Source: JADJPO01 sp963750395 (GTDB taxonomy: Bacteria; Actinomycetota; Actinomycetes; Actinomycetales; Kineosporiaceae). Taken from it: a stretch of 64,000 bases of DNA. Shown one piece after another: positions 60,577 to 64,000 of this stretch. The position numbers were made by a program, and so were the translations under genes. The stretch is taken from contig CAVVQM010000007.1 of the NCBI GenBank assembly GCA_963750395.1, positions 310,001 to 374,000 on the forward strand, read 5' to 3'. The notes below the pieces were generated by a model, which was given only the letters and a program-made list of their open reading frames with translations, made no database searches and was not told the DNA's origin. Position 1 is the first letter of the stretch, and each line of letters begins with the position of its first letter.

Positions 60577-61415
60577 GCCCTGGCGGGCACGGTGCCGCGC
60601 CGGGGACGACGCGTCGCTCTGCCCAGGCCCTGGACGCCGCACGAGGTGAGGGTCGCGCGGCCCTGGTGGCCTACCTGCCGGTCGGGTTCCCCGACCTGCA
60701 GACCTCGGTCGCGGCCGCCCGAGCGGCGGTCGAGGGTGGGGCGGACATCCTCGAACTCGGCCCGCCCTACTCCGACCCGCTGATGGACGGGCCGGTCATC
60801 GCCCGGGCCGTGGACGCCGCCCTGCGCGCGGGGACGCGGGTGAGTGACACCTTCCGCATGATCGAGAGTGTCGCCGACGCCGGCGCCGCGGTCCTGGTGA
60901 TGTCCTACTGGAACCTCGTGGACCGCTACGGCGTCGCGGCCTTCGCCAAGGATCTGTCGGCCGCGGGCGGGTGCGGGATCATCACCCCCGATCTCATCCC
61001 GGACGAGGCCGCCGAGTGGGTCTCGGCCAGCGATGCGCACGACCTGGAACGGGTCTTCCTGGTGGCGCCGTCCTCACCTCCGCAGCGCCTGCGGCTGGCG
61101 GTCGAGACCGGTCGGGGCTGGATCTATGCCGCCTCGACGATGGGGGTCACCGGTCTGCGGACGCAGGTCGGCGATCACGCACGTGACCTGGTCGAGCGCA
61201 CCCGGGCGGCCGGCGCCGAGCGGGTCTGCGTCGGGCTCGGGGTGTCCACCGCCGAGCAGGCCGCCGAGGTGGCCGGTTACGCCGATGGGGTGATTGTCGG
61301 CACCGCCTTCGTGCGTGCCTTGACCGATGCCGCCGGTCCCGCCGAGGGCGTGGACGCCGTCCGGCGCCTCGCCGAGGCACTGGCGGCGGGCGTCCGCCGC
61401 GGGTCGACCCGGTGA
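60573..61415 (+). CDS. trpA: Tryptophan synthase alpha chain
   Basis: The 280-residue barrel subunit cleaves indole glycerol phosphate. Catalytic Glu and Asp are in ADILELGPPYSDPLMDGPVI. Phosphate loops are CGLG-like (VCVGLGVSTAEQAAEVAGYA) and ADGVIVGTAFV. The loop region reads GWIYAASTMGVTGLRTQVGD. GTG 60573 overlaps the trpB stop, and its own stop overlaps the lgt GTG. Confidence 0.96.
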   Translation: MSPGGHGAAPGTTRRSAQALDAARGEGRAALVAYLPVGFPDLQTSVAAARAAVEGGADILELGPPYSDPLMDGPVIARAVDAALRAGTRVSDTFRMIESVADAGAAVLVMSYWNLVDRYGVAAFAKDLSAAGGCGIITPDLIPDEAAEWVSASDAHDLERVFLVAPSSPPQRLRLAVETGRGWIYAASTMGVTGLRTQVGDHARDLVERTRAAGAERVCVGLGVSTAEQAAEVAGYADGVIVGTAFVRALTDAAGPAEGVDAVRRLAEALAAGVRRGSTR

Positions 61416-62275
61416 GGGTGGCGACCATCCCGAGCCCGGAGCAGGCGGTCTGGTACATCGGCCCGTTCCCGCTGCGGGCCTACGCCCTGTTCATCCTGAC
61501 CGGCATCGTCGTCGCCATCTGGCTCGGCGAGCGCCGCTGGCAGGCTCGGGGCGGACGGCCCGGGGTGATCATGGACGTTTCGGCCTGGATGGTGCCCTTC
61601 GGGATCATCGGGGGTCGCATCTACCACGTGGTCACCTCGTGGCCGGAGTACTTCGGCCCGGGCGGCGACCCGGCACGGGCCCTGCGGATCTGGGAGGGCG
61701 GGCTCGGCATCTGGGGAGCCGTCGCTTTCGGCGCGCTCGGCGCGTGGATCGGCGCCCGTCGTTGCGGGGTGCGCCTGGCGCCGTTGGGCGACTCGATCGC
61801 CCCGGGGATCGTCCTCGCCCAGGCCATCGGACGGCTGGGCAACTGGTTCAACAACGAGTTGTACGGCCGGGCCACCGACCTGCCCTGGGGGCTGAAGATC
61901 CACGAATGGGACACCGGCCTCGGGCGGGCGGTGACCGACGCGGACGGCCGGGCGATCCTGCTGCCGGGTGCCTACCACCCGACCTTCGCCTACGAGTTGC
62001 TCTGGAATCTGGCGGTGTGCGGGGTCCTGCTGTGGGCGGACCGGCGGTGGCGGATGGGCCACGGACGTGTGTTCGCCCTGTACGTCCTGCTCTACACCGT
62101 CGGGCGGTTCTGGATCGAGATGCTGCGGATCGACCCCGCGGAACTCGTGTTCGGGGTCCGGGTCAACGTCTGGACGTCCTTGCTGGTCGGGCTGGGTGCC
62201 CTGGCCTACCTGATCATCAGTTCGAGGCTGCGCCCCGGCAGGGAGGCCGTGGTCGAGAGAGCGGTCAACCGTTAG
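61412..62275 (+). CDS. lgt: Prolipoprotein diacylglyceryl transferase
   Basis: The 287-residue, about seven-helix membrane enzyme transfers diacylglyceryl from phosphatidylglycerol to lipobox cysteines. The Lgt signature is AIGRLGNWFNNELYGRATDL. The catalytic region has YHPTFAYELLWNLAVC, and GGRIYHVVTSWPEYF has the conserved His. It would process the lipoprotein predicted at 43637. It is coupled to trpA, a common neighbour in Actinobacteria. Confidence 0.96.
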   Translation: MRVATIPSPEQAVWYIGPFPLRAYALFILTGIVVAIWLGERRWQARGGRPGVIMDVSAWMVPFGIIGGRIYHVVTSWPEYFGPGGDPARALRIWEGGLGIWGAVAFGALGAWIGARRCGVRLAPLGDSIAPGIVLAQAIGRLGNWFNNELYGRATDLPWGLKIHEWDTGLGRAVTDADGRAILLPGAYHPTFAYELLWNLAVCGVLLWADRRWRMGHGRVFALYVLLYTVGRFWIEMLRIDPAELVFGVRVNVWTSLLVGLGALAYLIISSRLRPGREAVVERAVNR

Positions 62276-62290
62276 AGTGTCTACACACTC
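62275..62290 (+). terminator. Small perfect hairpin at the lgt stop
   Basis: GAGTGT and ACACTC pair across CTAC, starting at the last base of the lgt stop codon. A short pyrimidine run (CTTC) follows rather than a U-tract. It could be a weak terminator or an operator before gltB. Confidence 0.4.
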
Positions 62291-62430
62291 CTTCGGGCCA
62301 TAGACGTCCCCTGCCGGTGCGGCACCATGAGTGCCTCTCTGGGTTCCTGCCGCATTACGGCAAGCTCCAGCTGCATCGACGCGGCATCCACGAACCGTGC
62401 CGATGCCACATCGATGCCCCGTTTCGCCGT

Positions 62431-62469
62431 CCTGTTTCGATGACCTGTTTCGATGACCTGTATCGACGA
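62431..62469 (+). repeat. Three 13-bp direct repeats upstream of gltB
   Basis: CCTGTTTCGATGA occurs twice exactly and a third time as CCTGTATCGACGA, ending 15 bases before the gltB ATG. It may be a leader element or regulator site, or a slippage product. The 13-bp period does not fit the 11-base spacing of GlnR half-sites. The rest of the 209-bp lgt-gltB gap shows only the hairpin at 62275. Confidence 0.8.
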
Positions 62470-62484
62470 CGAGGTGAGGTGCCC

Positions 62485-64000
62485 ATGCCGTCGACCTTCC
62501 GCCGGTTCTCCGCACGTCCGACGCCGGAGCTGGAGACCGGGCTCTACCACGAGAAGCAGGAGCACGACGCGTGCGGTGTCGCCTTCGTGGCCACGATGCG
62601 CGGCGAACCCGGCCACGACATCGTCGAGCACGCCCTCACCGCGCTGCGCAACCTGGACCACCGCGGGGCCGTCGGCGCCGAGGTCGACACGGGTGACGGA
62701 GCCGGCATCCTGACCCAGATCCCGCACGGGTTCCTCCGCGAGGTCGTCGACTTCGAGCTGCCCTCCCCGGGTGCCTACGCGGTCGGCACGGCCTTCCTGC
62801 CCGCGGACGGCGAGACCTGCGACAAGGCGGTCGCCACGATCGAGCAGATCGCGACCGACGAGGGCCTCGTCGTGCTCGGTTGGCGGGACGTGCCCGTCAC
62901 CGGCGGCATGGTGGGTCCGACCGCGGGATCCTGTCAGCCCCGGTTCCGCCAGGTCTTCGTCGCCTCCGCCCGGGGGCGGGTCGTCGGCATGGCCCTCGAG
63001 CGGATGGCGTTCTGCCTGCGCAAGCGCGCCGAGCAGGAGGCGGAGGTCTACTTCCCGTCGCTGTCGGCGCGAACGATGGTCTACAAGGGCATGCTGACCA
63101 CCGGCCAGCTCGAGCCGTTCTTCCCCGATCTGTCCGACCGCCGCTTCACCACCGAGCTGGCGATCGTCCACTCGCGGTTCTCCACGAACACCTTCCCGTC
63201 CTGGCCGCTGTCGCACCCGTTCCGCATGATCGCGCACAACGGTGAGATCAACACGGTTCAGGGCAACCGGAACTGGATGCAGGCCCGCGAGAGCATGCTG
63301 GCCAGCGAGGTGATCCCGGGCGACCTGCAGCGGCTGTTCCCGATCTGCACCCCGGACGCCAGCGACTCGGCGACGTTCGACGAGGTCCTGGAGCTGCTGC
63401 ACCTGGGCGGTCGGTCCTTGCCGCACTCGGTGCTGATGATGATCCCGGAGGCGTGGCAGAACCACGCCGAGATGGATCCGGCGCGGCGGGCCTTCTACGA
63501 GTTCCACTCGATGTTCATGGAGCCGTGGGACGGCCCGGCCTGTGTCGCGTTCACCGACGGGACCCTGATCGGCGCCGTCCTGGACCGCAACGGCCTGCGC
63601 CCGGCGCGCTACTGGATCAGCGACGACGGGTTGGTCGTGCTGGCCAGCGAGGTCGGCGTGCTCGACCTGGATCCCGCGCGGGTGGTGCGCAAGGGCCGGC
63701 TCCAGCCCGGCCGGATGTTCCTCGTGGACACCGAGCACGGCCGGATCGTCGACGACGAGGAGATCAAGGGCGAGCTGGCCGGTCAGCACCCCTACGACGA
63801 GTGGCTGCACGCGGGCCGGATCTTCCTGTCCGACCTGCCCGAGCGTGAGCATGTGCTGCACACCCCGTCCTCGGTCACCCGGCGCCAGCAGGCCTTCGGA
63901 TACACCGAGGAGGAACTGCGCATCCTGCTCTCGCCGATGGCGCGCACCGCCGCCGAGCCGATCGGGTCGATGGGGACGGACTCGCCGATCGCCGTGCTGT
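62485..64000 (+). CDS. gltB: Glutamate synthase large subunit, N-terminal part (3' end outside window)
   Basis: About 505 residues of an enzyme that is usually about 1500 are present. The catalytic cysteine of the class II amidotransferase domain is in HDACGVAFVATMRGEPGHD, so a propeptide of about 28 residues precedes it and should be removed. Other GATase motifs are NLDHRGAVGAEVDTGDGAGI, HSRFSTNTFPSWPLSHPFRM, AHNGEINTVQGNRNW and DRNGLRPARYWISDDG. The enzyme makes glutamate from glutamine and 2-oxoglutarate with GltD. The ATG follows GAGGTGAGG. The frame is open to the end of the window. Confidence 0.96.
   Translation, partial: MPSTFRRFSARPTPELETGLYHEKQEHDACGVAFVATMRGEPGHDIVEHALTALRNLDHRGAVGAEVDTGDGAGILTQIPHGFLREVVDFELPSPGAYAVGTAFLPADGETCDKAVATIEQIATDEGLVVLGWRDVPVTGGMVGPTAGSCQPRFRQVFVASARGRVVGMALERMAFCLRKRAEQEAEVYFPSLSARTMVYKGMLTTGQLEPFFPDLSDRRFTTELAIVHSRFSTNTFPSWPLSHPFRMIAHNGEINTVQGNRNWMQARESMLASEVIPGDLQRLFPICTPDASDSATFDEVLELLHLGGRSLPHSVLMMIPEAWQNHAEMDPARRAFYEFHSMFMEPWDGPACVAFTDGTLIGAVLDRNGLRPARYWISDDGLVVLASEVGVLDLDPARVVRKGRLQPGRMFLVDTEHGRIVDDEEIKGELAGQHPYDEWLHAGRIFLSDLPEREHVLHTPSSVTRRQQAFGYTEEELRILLSPMARTAAEPIGSMGTDSPIAVL

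Noticed and set aside
62431..62469. GlnR operator before gltB
   Set aside because: The reverse strand contains GAAAC-like blocks, but with a 13-base period rather than the 11-base spacing of GlnR half-sites.

Overview
The window is a GC-rich, densely packed stretch of bacterial chromosome of actinobacterial type. The marker genes are BldD, the actinobacterial integration host factor mIHF, a helicase-motif-poor PriA, NrtR, an SOS-box-preceded DUF222/HNH gene, the trpE-TIGR02234-HGxxPAAW-trpC arrangement, and frequent GTG starts with 4-base gene overlaps. A class 1B PyrD with PyrK, and the order rsmB-(unknown)-rpe ... ribD-ribE-pnuC-ribBA-ribH-hisE-hisG, make a member of the Propionibacteriales my best guess. 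No rRNA or tRNA gene was recognised.

Layout. 1-11.7 kb: end of efp, nusB, bldD (reverse), then a complete UMP pathway pyrR-pyrB-pyrC-carA-carB-pyrK-pyrD-pyrF with a PyrR-binding hairpin at the pyrR ribosome-binding site. 11.7-24.9 kb: sppA, two small membrane proteins divergent from a NarL-type two-component system, an SOS-type DUF222/HNH gene, an acetyltransferase and a pentapeptide protein, a DUF480-methyltransferase fusion, ada-alkA, ogt and a UDP-glucose pyrophosphorylase. 24.9-31.2 kb: mihF-gmk-rpoZ-coaBC-metK-priA. 31.2-35.7 kb: nrtR divergent from nadA-nadB-nadC. 35.8-42.7 kb: def-fmt-rsmB, an unknown gene, rpe, pta. 42.7-45.2 kb: an accessory block with two families of tandem repeats and two exported proteins, partly lower in GC. 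45.2-50.9 kb: FMN riboswitch, ribD-ribE-pnuC-ribBA-ribH, hisE-hisG. 51-64 kb: a PH-like membrane protein, a reverse cluster (P-loop kinase, membrane protein, MauE, DsbA), hisF, hisI, trpE, trpC, trpB, trpA, lgt and the start of gltB.

Three features run across the window. First, at least eight genes (pyrB, carB, priA, nadB, trpE, a MauE-like gene, a lipoprotein gene and probably the HNH gene) are interrupted by one- or two-step frameshifts with no other decay. Sequencing error is the most economical reading, so they should not be taken as auxotrophies. Second, many genes have a TAnnnT element 6-8 bases before the start codon, which suggests leaderless transcripts. At three divergent gene pairs the two -10 elements overlap and share one TA step. 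Third, short in-frame tandem duplications, mostly 15 bp, sit in linkers and tails of HNH, priA, nadA, nadB, ribD and ribE.

The least explained DNA is 42.8-43.5 kb: three exact 32-bp units, then three copies of a ~147-bp element with five GATCA sites each in direct and inverted orientation, downstream of pta where ackA often lies.
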